From NCBI GenBank assembly GCA_003427395.1, contig BFEA01000536.1, positions 492,484 through 517,653 of the forward strand: a DNA stretch of 25,170 bases, written 5' to 3'. The notes below the pieces were generated by a model. That model was not told the origin of the DNA. It saw nothing but the letters and a program-made list of their open reading frames with translations, and searched no databases. Positions 1-9,772 of the stretch are shown here, in pieces (position 1 is the stretch's first letter; each line of letters starts with the position of its first letter). Origin of the DNA: Chara braunii. Lineage: Eukaryota; Streptophyta; Charophyceae; Charales; Characeae. The position numbers and the translations under genes were made by a program.

Positions 1-43
<43 letters not shown>

Positions 44-105
44 ACGCCCCCCCCTCCCTCTCTCTCTATTTCTTTCTCTCTCTCACACTCATAACAATAA
101 ATGGA

Positions 106-165
<60 letters not shown>
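1..165. repeat. CT/GA microsatellites
   Basis: Two long (CT)n tracts, 1-40 and 112-165, are separated by a C-rich and CT-rich spacer. They are simple sequence repeats, and no gene is seen in them. The window edge cuts the first tract, so its true length is unknown. Confidence 0.97.
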
Positions 166-169
<4 letters not shown>

Positions 170-667
170 CGAGCTCTTAGTCTCATTGATTTGGCTACCT
201 TAGTGTTGCGTTCCCTGCGCCCACGCGGTAGACAATAGGGTTGCGGTCGCTAACTGGGCACCGACCGGTAGTCTTGTGAGGGAACGAGGCGGCGGTCGTG
301 GGAAATGGTGGTGCGTGTTTGGTTGTTCCGCCCTTTCTACTATGGGAAAGGTTTTCATGATTATCTGGACGTTCCTTCTCCACCGAGATCGAGGGGACCA
401 GATTTTTTTTTCGTTTTGCAAAATATGGCAATGTTTATGTCCTCATTTTAGGGAAGTGTACTAGTCCCGTGCTGCTAGTTGCCGGCTACCGTTGTCCCCT
501 CCCGTTGGCCGGGCTCACAAGGTCCTCGATGCAGCGTTCCACCCCCGCGGTGATTGTTGGCAGCGGCAGCCAATGACTGTCCTGATGCGTTCACCACTCG
601 CACACATGGGTTGGGTGCATGAGCTCCGAGTGTTTGTATACGAACTGAAACCCGTTCACACCCAAGA
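166..667. other. gene-free stretch
   Basis: About 500 bases of mixed composition. All open frames are short, and several need a non-ATG start. No recognisable protein, RNA gene or repeat was seen. Confidence 0.5.
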
Positions 668-805
668 GCTTGGCTCAATGGGTACACCCATGAATTGTTG
701 AAAATACAGACCTGTGTTCGAATCCAGATGATGGAACTTGATGAGTGAAGTTGTAAAACCAACCATTTCTGAATTGCCTGGGGCCGGTGATGTCTCAAGG
801 CCCAT
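668..805 (+). mobile_element. SINE-like unit, family A, copy 1
   Basis: A tRNA-derived SINE-like unit. An A box (TGGCTCAATGG, 671-681) is followed about 44 bp later by a B box (GTTCGAATCC, 716-725). This is the spacing of an internal Pol III promoter. The unit matches the copy at 4518-4650 through the A-B interval (a shared TGAA.TGTTGAAA core). It also shares a 3' end of the form TCTGAATTGCCTGG...CTCAAGG with both 4518-4650 and 13227-13269. No poly-A tail follows. The cloverleaf is not intact, so this is not a functional tRNA gene. Exact ends are inferred from the copy comparison. Confidence 0.6.
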
Positions 806-830
806 TCACCAACCCATTATTACACCAGGT

Positions 831-1003
831 ACAAACGCTCCCACACACAGTTGGTTCTTGGGAATGCGTGAACCCGACCCTAGAACCTGTCAGGATCGTG
901 CTAGAGCAGCACGGGATACGAACCCTCCCGAGCACAGTTGGTTCCTGGGAAGGCGTGAACTCGACCGTAGAACCAGGCAGATTCGTGCTAGCACAGCAAA
1001 TGA
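831..1003. repeat. 86-bp tandem duplication
   Basis: Two diverged head-to-tail copies, 831-917 and 918-1003. Both carry CACAGTTGGTTC.TGGGAA, then GCGTGAAC.CGACC.TAGAACC, then CGTGCTAG. The array begins about 25 bp beyond the family A SINE-like unit. The second copy starts within a TTCGTATCC-like motif on the minus strand that resembles a tRNA T-arm, so the unit may itself be SINE debris. Confidence 0.7.
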
Positions 1004-1506
1004 TACCACAGTGGGTGCACGAGCTGGCCTGACCTGTGGACGTCGCCCCGCCGACAACGATGCGGTCCCCAACAGAAAAAGTGGAATGTTTTTTTCTTTT
1101 TTTCTCGATTTATGCGTGTCATCCTTACGCAGGGGCCATGCTACTCTTCTCTGTATCGTTCCAATTTAACGGATGTCCCGAGGGACGTTCTAGGACATTT
1201 GTCTGTGCGGTCGCCTATCTGCCGCCGTCCTGGCTGCGTCCCCACGCCCCGCGTGGTATCAGTGTTTTAAGCATAGATGTAGAAAAGCACTTCAATCTCG
1301 ATTTCCTGCACATCTTCATAAACTCGTCCAGATTCAGGCATTCAATCCGATCCTCTTTGCTAGTGGGACCACGCCCCTATATACCCTTAGGAGTAGTGGC
1401 AAGTAAGAGAAGGCAGCTCAACAAAAGATAGATGTGAGGTGAGAGAAAAAGACTGACAACATATATTTTTTTTTCTTCTAAAAGATAAGCTATATTCTTC
1501 TCTCAT
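1004..1506. other. gene-free stretch
   Basis: Mixed-composition sequence with T-rich and A-rich runs. The longest plus-strand frame (1036-1431) has no similarity I recognise and no compositional sign of coding. Nothing else is supported. Confidence 0.45.
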
Positions 1507-1740
1507 TGGCCTAGCTCAGTTGGTTAGGCATGCAAGTGGCATTCAGGAGGTTGTGGGTTCAAGCCCCACGGCCGCCTGCGGCGCACTTAGTGCCAACGGA
1601 CTGTGATAGTCCTCTGGATAACCCTGATTGCTATTAGCGGGATCTATGACCAACACGGGTGTGAGTGTAAGCGCGAGTGGGTTGTGTGTGGTGTGTGGGA
1701 GAGTGTTGACCATAACCCCTGCTGCTACTCGATGAGGGAT
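1507..1740 (+). mobile_element. tRNA-derived SINE-like unit (second type)
   Basis: An A box matching the tRNA consensus (TAGCTCAGTTGG, 1512-1523) is followed by a B box (GGTTCAAGCCC, 1556-1566). The T-stem is perfect (GTGGG/CCCAC). The acceptor stem pairs at only about four of seven positions and the D-arm is one base short, so it is not an intact tRNA. About 170 bp of unique GT-rich body follows, as expected for a SINE. The minus-strand unit near 2290 shares the AGGAGGT.GTGGGTTCAA block. The 3' end is uncertain. Confidence 0.55.
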
Positions 1741-1767
1741 GGGAGACGATGAGAAAGGGAGACGCAT

Positions 1768-1943
1768 GTATCTCATCCTCTCACTATTTTCTCTCATATA
1801 TTTCATCTTCCAGTAGTACGCATCTATCTCATCCTCTCACTACCCTCTTCCCCCGAACACAACGCACCCTTATTTTGGCTGTATCTGGCCGGAAATATAG
1901 CTTGTATACATTCATTTTTAGGGTGCGTTATGTTCAGGGGAAG
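1768..1943. repeat. inverted-repeat pair with flanking direct repeats
   Basis: Arms of about 25 bp, 1846-1870 and 1919-1943, are complementary except for two mismatches (core GAACA.AACGCACCCT and its reverse complement). They are separated by 48 bp. Upstream, ATCTCATCCTCTCACTA occurs twice (about 1770 and 1831). The arrangement resembles facing terminal repeats of small DNA elements or one short foldback element. No target-site duplication was recognised. Confidence 0.6.
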
Positions 1944-2159
1944 ATGATAGTCTATGTATAACGGGGGAACACCAACCAACCCGGATCTCTCCCCAGCCCA
2001 CGGGGTAGGTGGGGACCACAGTTGTGGTGCGAGAGCAAGGTTGTACCAGTCCCTTATAACGGTGAAGAGGGGTGGGCAGACATTGTTGACGGGGGAAAAT
2101 CGGCGGTGCTAGCGCCGAGCAGTGGCCAGTCACTGCACCTCCCCCTACCCCCCCCAACC

Positions 2160-2345
2160 CCACATATTGTCGCTGCTTAGCAGCCAACAATATCAGCCAA
2201 GGTCCTGCCAATGCTGGCTTGGGGGGCCAACGGGTTATCTCTAGTTGGTAAAACACCAAGCTTGCCTAAGCACATACGTGAGGCCAATGGGGATTGAACC
2301 CACGACCTCCTAAGACAACAGACTCTCAAGCGCTCCTCTGCTCAC
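2160..2345 (-). mobile_element. tRNA-derived SINE-like unit with 3' hairpin
   Basis: Read on the minus strand, an A-box-like stretch (GAGCAGAGGAGCG, 2331-2343) precedes a B box (GGGTTCAATCCC, 2290-2301). The T-arm region resembles the unit at 1507-1740. About 100 bp further along the minus strand is an imperfect 13-bp hairpin at 2164-2193 (ATATTGT...ACAATAT arms). The cloverleaf is incomplete, so this is read as a SINE-like element and not a tRNA gene. The downstream end is a guess. Confidence 0.5.
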
Positions 2346-3828
2346 GAGGATGGATGGCCAGATTCAACGCATGCGGAAGGAACAACCTGGAACGTAGGTA
2401 TACTGGCAAAGGACCTCGCTCTACTACTCACGACATCCACAAAAAACAAAAAACTATAGCAGTGTACCTGCCCATGTTCTAAGAGCACATTCATTCGCAA
2501 TTTGCACATGGTGAGTAGTGGAGCGAGGCCCAATGCCTTGCAATCCCGGAACACCACTGCCGACATGGGTGCCACGGACTCGAGAGCGCAGCTCGGAAAC
2601 ACTTGGCGATGGCACACAATACTTTTTGTCATTTTTCTTTTCTTTTCTTTTCAGACACCATAGCCAGTCGTCATGCGAGATAGTGGCCTTGCAACTAACG
2701 GGTGGCGCGTGAGCAAGCGCGCTTGAACTGAGCCGTCCCCCATCACTTGCGAAAAGTGGGCGCACAATCGTCGGTGTAAGCGCGGAAGCCGAGCGACCAT
2801 GCACCAGAGCCGCGCAGTAGGCCGATTCGCAGGCACACAATCACCGACACAAGTGCAAGCGTGGAAGCTAAGCAACGACGCGCGAGAGCCGCACAGTAGG
2901 CTGCTTCGCGCGCCATTCCATGGTGTAACGACTTATGTCACACAGAATGTACCGGTCTTGCTCCAGTGCCGAAATATTGTATATCTATCTGCAGTATCCA
3001 TATATACAGATACATTCGGACTGCCCCAGTATTGTGAATGCACCAGGACAGACCAGGGATCGAGATACATTTAAAATTGTTGTGTAGTAGAGCCAGCGCC
3101 CGAGTTGAGTCAACGCCCGAAAAAATGATCCCCAAACAGAAAATGCAAAAAAAAGAGAAACAAGCGCCCCCCCCCCCCCCTTTTCACTCGACCATTGGCT
3201 CACTTTTTACCCTTTTCAGTCCGAAAGGTACCATGATGGAACTCAGGGGCCCAGGCCTACCAGCAAAGAGGGTTGGATCAAGAGTTCGAATTTGGATGTG
3301 ATTTGTGGAAAGATGCAGGCAAGTAGTTCAATCACGATTAATAACGTTCAGATTGAGGCCTTACATCCAACCCTTTGTCAATATTTCACGTGTGTACGAA
3401 CAACCTCAAGGGTTGGGTCACCATTTCCTCCTCTTTGGACATCGCCAACCACTCCCGAAATGTGAAAAATGAGAATGAACTTCCCTCTAGAACATCGCTC
3501 GATGCACCCGCCACATTTTTGTCTTTTTTACATTTCGAGAGTGGTGTGGCGAGACCCTTTTTCTTTCTTTTCTGCTTTTGTTTCTTTAGAGGGGCATTTC
3601 GTGAGGTTACTCAAATGGAAAAGGAAAACCCCTCTTTTCCAACGATTCCTCGAACGACCCGCATGAAGCCCCTCTTCTCCGATTCCCTCTGATTCCCTCC
3701 ACCGCGTGTTCTAGTAGCGGAGCAAAAAAATAAAATGAAATCGTAGTGGCAAAACCACTTGCGGTCCACTGGCGAAAAACCAACTGGAATAGATGGGTAA
3801 TAAAGGAAAATGCAAGCTCTCACATGTA
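2346..3828. other. gene-free stretch
   Basis: About 1.5 kb with no convincing gene. It contains a TTTTC-rich patch (about 2633-2652), a C14 run (3167-3180) and a B-box-like AGTTCGAATTT (near 3282) without a matching A box. Short open frames on both strands have no recognisable content. Confidence 0.45.
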
Positions 3829-4046
3829 TGGCAGACAGGTGTGTGTAGTAGAACGTCGAAGATCCCTCACGAGTTCGACCCTACTTCTCCAACCACCAAT
3901 CAAGTAAAGGGGGTGACGGCAGTCTTTCCATAAATCAGAACAGGGAAGCAGATTCGAGCTCTCGTGGAGGTTAGGGTATCTGCTTTGTGTACATAGGGTC
4001 ATATGTTTGAATGTTTTGGGTACGTAGGGTCATATGTTTGAATCCT
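3829..4046 (+). repeat. two adjacent tRNA-like Pol III motif pairs
   Basis: First pair: TGGCAGACAGG (3829-3839) fits the A-box consensus, with GAGTTCGACCC (3871-3881) as B box. Second pair: GAGCTCTCGTGGAGGTTAGG (3956-3975) resembles a D-arm, with TGTTTGAATCC (4035-4045) as B box. Within the second, a block of about 31 bp containing TAGGGTCATATGTTTGAAT is duplicated (3989-4019 and from 4020). This could be SINE remains or a dimeric SINE. The arms do not form an intact tRNA. Confidence 0.4.
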
Positions 4047-4175
4047 ATCACCTCGAAGGTATGCTAGCACCACGGTAGCAAATCCTCATAATCTTAAACC
4101 ACCGGTACTTGGCCCAGCTATCGGTTGCGGGCCTTCCCCATCAACGCATCGGGGCCTGTTAGGGTTGGCGTCGTA

Positions 4176-4201
4176 CCAAATACCCTGATAAGGGTATTTG
4201 G
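4176..4201. repeat. perfect 11-bp hairpin, copy 1
   Basis: CCAAATACCCT (4176-4186), loop GATA, AGGGTATTTGG (4191-4201). The arms are perfectly complementary. A related hairpin with near-identical arms lies at 11758-11783 in the opposite orientation, and similarity continues past the stem (TTTGGC...TT.TTGCA). This suggests two copies of a small dispersed element. Confidence 0.85.
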
Positions 4202-4517
4202 CGTGTTTTTTGCAAGTCATGCTTGATGCAGCCTCATCCAATGTGTGATGGCATGGGTGCGGGGGAAAGTTGAGTCCCCGCTGGTTTGAGCGACACGCAT
4301 GGTATGTCGACCCTCTGAGGCCTAGGGGTGCACGGCGTCAAAGGCCAGAGGCAGCGGTCCCATTTATTTTTCCCCTTTTCTCCTTGTTTCCCATTTTTAT
4401 TTTTATTTTTTATTTTAATTTTAATTTTATTTTTGGCTTATTGTTTAGCGATTCTGTTTTTTTTTTAAAAGACCACGTCGATGTCAGTTCCGAGATCGAC
4501 ATCGGAACCAATGAGCC
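4202..4517. other. gene-free, AT low-complexity patch
   Basis: Contains a T-rich ATTTT/TTTTA patch (about 4377-4437) and a T9 run. No gene is supported. Confidence 0.5.
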
Positions 4518-4650
4518 TAGCGCAGTAGGTTCACCGATGAACTGTTGAAATATAGACCGGAGTTCGAAACCCGTCGGAAGTACATGGGTAAAATAATGCA
4601 GTTCTGAATTGCTTGCGGCAGGTCAGTTCAGTGTTGATATCTCAAGGTCA
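4518..4650 (+). mobile_element. SINE-like unit, family A, copy 2
   Basis: An A box (TAGCGCAGTAGG, 4518-4529) and a B box (AGTTCGAAACC, 4561-4571) lie 43 bp apart. The interval between them aligns with copy 1 at 668-805 (CCGATGAACTGTTGAAATA here, CCCATGAATTGTTGAAAATA there). The 3' part TTCTGAATTGC...GATATCTCAAGGTC matches copy 1 and the 3' fragment at 13227-13269. There is no intact tRNA fold and no poly-A tail. Boundaries are inferred from the copies. Confidence 0.6.
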
Positions 4651-5655
4651 TCGACCTTCTTGTTGGACGTGCGGTGGTCGTCACGGCGGTCAAGGGCTTT
4701 GAGCATGCACCCTCCTGACTGGCCGTTGGGGGTCTTTGCGTGTTCAGGATGCTGGCGAAATTCCTTTTCTGCCTGTCTTGAGGCACGGTCTGCGGAATCA
4801 ACGTGCATGGAAGTCCGTGGGTGCTTAGCCCACGAGGCGGAAGAAACATGAGTGGCGGGGGCCCTCTGCGGGTGCATAGTCCGCCAACCACGATCTGTTG
4901 TGGGAGCCTTGAGTGTGAGCTCACTTGTTGAGACCAGAAAGATGGTGAACTACGCTTTAGCGGGACGAAGGCAGAGGGAACTCTAGTGGAGGCTCGCAGT
5001 GATACTGACGTGCAATTCGTTCGTCGGACTTGGGTATAGGGGCGAAAGACTAATCGAACCGTTTAGTATCTGGTTCCTTTGAACTTTCCCTCCGAATAGT
5101 TGGAGTTGTTCAACAGTTTTTCAGGCCGCTGTGGGAACTGTTGCTGTCGGGCGCAAAGTTAGCATCGAGCAGGCGAGGGGGACAAAAACGACGAGGAATG
5201 ATAGCTATAGAGACATAACTCGCCCGTTTCTTGATCAAATTGGAGGGGTGAAGGTGGTAGACTGGGGTTTTCAGGGCGGGCGACCTTAGTTCTGAAGTCA
5301 GATTGGAAGAATAGTTAGAAGGAGATGAGCTAGAGGAAAAAAAGGTGTGCAGCGGAGATGAGGAAGAGGAGACAATGGAAGTAGCAATCTCACATGATTC
5401 TTCAAGTTGATGGAATCGAACGAAATAAAGTGATGGATAGGGGTTTTGGGGTATTGCAAGTTAGATGCTAGGGTTGGATTTAGCATATAATTAGTAGTTT
5501 TGTTACCTCGTCAGTTAGGGGACGTATGGTACGTGAGTGGGAGTGAGCAGGACTGCATGGCTGATAAGAGAGGTGGCGAGGAAGACAATAGGGGAGAACA
5601 AAGGTAAGAAACTGGGAAAGGCAAGTACGAAGGAGGAATCGCAAAGGAGGGGGGA
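4651..5655. other. gene-free stretch
   Basis: About 1 kb, GC-moderate, then purine-rich on the plus strand (5290-5400, 5570-5655). Open frames here are short and pyrimidine- or purine-biased in composition. No gene, RNA or repeat was recognised. Confidence 0.4.
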
Positions 5656-8139
5656 ACTTACCAGCATGTGGTGGTCATAGTCGTAGTCGTGCTACTCGCC
5701 CCCAATATCATGATCGTTTTGTTATTTGAGCTCGTTGTTTTCATCATAGTGGTCGCATTTAAAAAGCAAGATTTTATGTGAAGTAAAATAACTTCAGTAA
5801 AAAGATAACTTTTTTGAACCACCGGAAGTGGCGAGGAAAAAAACATGTCTTTTCCAAAAAAATCATTAACAAGCGAAACACCGTTTATTAAGGAATCGAA
5901 ATATGTTGTTTTTTATTGTATCAAAATATCATATGTATAGTTTTTTAAGTCATGTAGTATGACGAACGTGTTCGACTCGGGTGGTTTTGTGAGCAGAATA
6001 ACATGTTATCTTATTTATGACTACGTTTGCCTTAACATGGTTTTTTTTTATGAGCAACCTTTTTATTTAAAAAATATATATTATTTTTTATTCGGATTTG
6101 AATTTTTAACTTGAATTTGACTAAGAATTTGAAGATGCATTTGGTGCAAAAGTTTTTTGTGTTATTGTTTTACATATCATGTATTTTTTTAGAACGTTTT
6201 TACTGTTAGCTTCAAAATTGTTTTATAATAATTTATACTATTGAGATAGACGTATAGTCTTATACATCAATATTCATTAGAACTGTTTTTTTTTACAACT
6301 TTTGATTTCGCTTTGCAATTGCTTTATTGAAGTTATGTTGTTTGTTAGTCTGTTGAAAATCACTTATTGTCATATAACAAGATCTTTGCTAGAAAGTGTT
6401 TTCCGATACACTTTTAAGATCGCTTCACTTTTTGCTCGTTTTTTTACCTCGTATCTCGTTAAAGGATTAAGAAGTTTTTTTTTTTTTGTTAAATATAACT
6501 GTTTAATTTTTACGATTTCACTCTATATGAAATGTTGGGTTTTATTGTTTTTTTTGGGTTTCCACGAATCATGTGTTAGACTCATTTTGCATATTGGAGA
6601 GAAGTGGAGGGAACCCGCAGTCTTAATCGTGGTCGCGACCACCCGTCTCGTGCTTGTCTTGCAGATCATCATGCGCCCGTCATCCATCGTGGTCATGCCA
6701 TCGTCCTCGTAAGCGGGTTTCCTGGTGGTTATGACCATCAAGTTTATCGTGTGAATCTCCTTCGGGCTCGCAATCGTGTTGTTGTCACTTAAGTTTGGAT
6801 TCGATCTTCCCTATGAGTGAGATCGAGTCGTTTCTTTACAACCTCGCTTCGGAAGGGTTTCAATATAAAAATTTATATAATCAAATAATCATTCCATAAT
6901 AAACATATATTTTAAAATCAAAATTTTAATTACATCTTATTTAAAAATTTTCCTTCCACAAATAGGGTATCCTTTTTTGTTCGAACTGCACATTAGGGAT
7001 GAAATGAAAGTCTAGATGGGTTAAAAAGTTTTTTAAATTGAACTATTATTCTTTCATAAGGAGTTGCGGTTATAAATAGGTTAATCCAATCTTACTTATA
7101 AGATATTTGTTATAGTAAAATGTAATTTTAATCAAGACATTTCATAATCTCGTCCAGACTTTTATTCCATCTTCAACAAATAGATGTAGTTCGAAGATAA
7201 AATTTATTTTTAGACAAAAAATTGTGAAATGAAACTGTAAATTTTACAATTAGAAGAACTTTGGAATCATAATTTTAAAACATAAAGGATTTTTTAAAAA
7301 ATGGAATGTTCTTTAAACTTTTATCTCTTGTGGGAATTTGTATGTTGTTGCTCGACTTGCCTGTAGGGGAGTTTGGTCGTAAGCACAACCATATATGCCG
7401 TAAAAGTTGTGAGAATAAAACCAATGAATCCGACCAGGTACATGTGATGAAAGAAGAGAAGCAAAGGAAAAGGAAGAAGATGGGTAAAAAAAATTGGGGG
7501 GGTAGAGTTTGCCTCAACAAAAGTGAAGAAGAAGAGGACAATAGAGATGATGAAGATGAGAGTATAGTGAGGAAAATCTGGAGTAAAGACAAAAAAGAGG
7601 AGTTTTAAAAGGGGAGTCTAAAGAGAGGAAAGAGCGACATGATAATATCTGACATACTTACCTGACACGGACAATTTTGGTTGTCTAGGTGATGTACCTT
7701 CCAGGTTCTAGAGGAAGGTGCAATCTTATGGTATGGTATATCTTCCCATGTTTTAGCGAAACCTTCATTCTCATTTTGCACATGTAATGAAGCGGGGTTC
7801 TTTGCTACAGACAAATCGCTGATGTGTTGATTTGTGGCAGTGCTCATCTTTGTGTTCGTTGACGTGCTCCAAACGGTCGTCACGATCGAGGTCGTGGTCG
7901 CATTGCCGTTCATATGCGTTACTGCCATCACGATTGTGCTTCATCGTAGAAGCTTCCTCGTAGTCGAGGTGGTCGTATTGGTCGTCATTGCAATTCTGAT
8001 TGGGATCGCCATCAATATAAAGGTCTCGGTGGTTATCTTTTCTATGTCTGTGCAGGTACGTTCTGTCCTAGTGATCTTCACTTCGACGAACTGAGTTTTT
8101 AATTGAATCTGTCCGTACCAATAGCTAGGTACGTTTAGA

Positions 8140-8146
8140 CTGCAAC

Positions 8147-8204
<58 letters not shown>

Positions 8205-8216
8205 AGATGTACTTAC
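8140..8216 (-). other. candidate 77-nt intron, minus strand
   Basis: The donor GTAAGTA begins at 8216. The acceptor GTGTTGCAG ends at 8140. The (CT)27 microsatellite sits between them, directly before the acceptor, where a polypyrimidine tract would be. The reading frame after the acceptor is open for about 65 codons in one phase. No transcript evidence is available here. Confidence 0.3.
8150..8203. repeat. (AG)27 microsatellite
   Basis: An uninterrupted AG dinucleotide run of 54 bases, followed by CAGATG. It lies between the possible minus-strand gene and the Ty3 relic. Confidence 0.97.
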
Positions 8217-8290
8217 CATCGTGAACTGTGAATATGGGCTGAACTTTTTGTGGCAGGATTTATTGATAATCTGCCTATCAGAGTTGAAAC

Positions 8291-8410
8291 ATGTCAGTTA
8301 ATTTACTGGGTTTTGTAGTGCCGGAACTGGACCACGATTGTATCTTGGGCACTCAATTCTTGCAGAGAATGAAGGCAGTCAAATTTTTCAACCATGAGGG
8401 GTCATCCTAG
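8291..8410 (+). pseudogene. retropepsin C-terminal fragment
   Basis: The frame from 8291 contains VVPELDHDCILGTQFLQRM. The ILGT.FL block is the C-terminal signature of Ty3/Gypsy aspartic proteases, after the flap. The catalytic DTG part is not present. The frame ends at TAG 8408-8410. An in-family fragment just upstream (FIDNLPIRVET) lies in another frame, so a frameshift separates them. Confidence 0.65.
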
Positions 8411-8980
8411 ATTGGCCTACAAGATCCAGAGACTGCTCAGGAACATACCTTTATGGTCTGCACTCAAAGTGATTTCAAGCATCGGTTGTTTGCTAATTCA
8501 ATAAGAAAAGAAGAATCTACTGAAAGGATTAGGAGGTTAAGAGAAGAGGGCAAACAAGAGGTTAAAGAAGAAGTTTCAGTGGGTATTAACCAAATTTCAA
8601 AAATGATAAAAGCCCTTGGTAAGCTCAAAGATGAAGACGGACAAATAGAAACATTTAAGAAAGTTGTGGAGACTGCTACAGGAGGGAGAATGAAATTAAA
8701 GTTTGCATTAACTCATCCTTTTTTATGAAAATAACCATTGTATCAAAGAGAAAATATAAGCTAAAGGGGGTGAAGAAGAACCCGGTGGCAGTCCTAATAG
8801 AAAATGATTATGATGAAGCATTGAAAAAAAAGAGAAAAATTATTAAAGCATTAAGAAAATCTGCAAAATTGAAAAATAGAGTCACCAAAGAGAAATTTGA
8901 CACAATGAAGATAGGCTCGGATTAGTTTATCTTGCCTAAGGAGAAAAAATCTATCTTCAAGATGTGTCAGGAGTTTTCTG
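8411..8980 (+). pseudogene. protease-RT linker, Lys/Glu-rich, broken
   Basis: Two open segments, 8453-8728 and 8725-8925 in adjacent frames, encode a charged Lys/Glu-rich stretch. The text then continues after a TAG (8923) with PKEKKSIFKMCQEFSGAFSF, which resembles the segment that precedes the RT domain in Ty3/Gypsy pols. The two ORFs overlap by an ATGA-type junction (TGA at 8726, ATG at 8725). In this context that reflects a frameshift, not translational coupling. Confidence 0.55.
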
Positions 8981-9772
8981 GTGCATTCTCCTTTAATGAT
9001 GAAGAGAGGGTGGTTGGACGTGAATATGATCAAGATGGTCAAAATTTGGACAGTTGATCATGTTCCATGGAATGATAGGCCGACCAAGTATGCCCTGAAA
9101 GAAGAAGCAGAAGTTATAAAATATCTTGACAAGAAGACTGCATCCAACGTTGCTGAACCTGCTGATGGACCGTATGCTAACCACTGGTTTTGCTTTTGGA
9201 AACAAGCGGATGGATAGTGATGAATACAAAATCTTCAAAAGCTCAACTGTGTGACGGTACGTGATGCAGGTAGTCTTCCTAACGCTGATCTCCTTTCTGA
9301 ATCCTTTGCTGGTCGATGCATTTATTCCTTAGTTGATTTATATTCTGGCTACGATCATTTTCCCATTGATCTCACTAGTCGGCCAATGACTGTCATGCAC
9401 ACGCCAAGATGACTCATTCAGATGTGTGTGGTACCTCAGGGTTGGACTAATAGTGTGACAGTGGTTCAAAGGGATATGATCCAAGTCATGCAAGACATTT
9501 CTCCTGAAGTAACCAGCCCATATATTGATGACAACCCTTTGAAAGGACCCCTGGTAAGGGATGAGACTTTGGTCGCAGGAGGAGTCAAAAAGTTTGTTTG
9601 GGAACACGCAGAAGGAGTAAAGATGGTCATAGAGAGACTTCAGAAATATAACATGACTGCCAGTGGACCAAAGTCCCTTCTCTTTCAACCGGAGGTAATC
9701 ATCTTGTGCTTCAGATGTTTCCTTAAAAGTAAGAGTCCTGACCCCAAGAAGATAGATAAAATCTTGAATTGA
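8981..9772 (+). pseudogene. reverse transcriptase domain, stop-interrupted
   Basis: The frame runs through WTVDHVPWNDRPTKYAL, PYANHWFCFWKQADG, then IQNLQKLNCVTVRDAG, SLVDLYSGYDHFPID (first catalytic Asp, about 9335) and SPYIDD (YIDD box 9521-9532). These are the fingers and palm motifs of Ty3/Gypsy reverse transcriptase. Both catalytic parts are intact. Three clustered stops (9215, 9218, 9221) sit where the family has a G-K-W-R-F motif. TGA 9410-9412 follows MHTPR. TGA 9770-9772 replaces the Trp of the usual WP.PL motif, consistent with a TGG to TGA transition. A non-functional relic. Confidence 0.85.

Larger units (their letters stand above)
5656..8265 (-). other. possible decayed spliced gene on the minus strand
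   Basis: On the minus strand three strong 5' splice-site motifs occur: ATG|GTAAGT with the donor starting at 8216, CAG|GTAAGTATG at 7661, and CTG|GTAAGT at 5661. GC-richer blocks (8139-7662, about 6785-6600, about 5770-5662) alternate with AT-rich blocks (about 7650-6790 and 6600-5780), as exons and introns do in plants. One minus frame of the first block is rich in His, Asp and Arg (for example CDHDLDRDDRLEHVNEHKDE, about 7902-7843), as in RD-repeat nuclear proteins. The frames are interrupted, no complete exon chain closes, and the middle block lacks a clear donor. It could be a pseudogene or chance; I do not recognise the product. Confidence 0.25.

Noticed and set aside
1507-1575. Intact tRNA gene
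   Set aside because: The T-arm is good, but the acceptor stem pairs at about four of seven positions and the D-arm is short; better as a SINE head.
7306-7608. Plus-strand ATG ORF with a hydrophobic start and Lys/Glu-rich tail
   Set aside because: It looks like a signal peptide plus charged tail, but the sequence is a purine-rich run and conflicts with the better-supported minus-strand donor at 7661; no homology recognised.
5750-7650. Organelle DNA insertion, suggested by high AT content
   Set aside because: No recognisable organelle gene, and the AT-rich blocks alternate with GC-richer ones in a way introns explain better.
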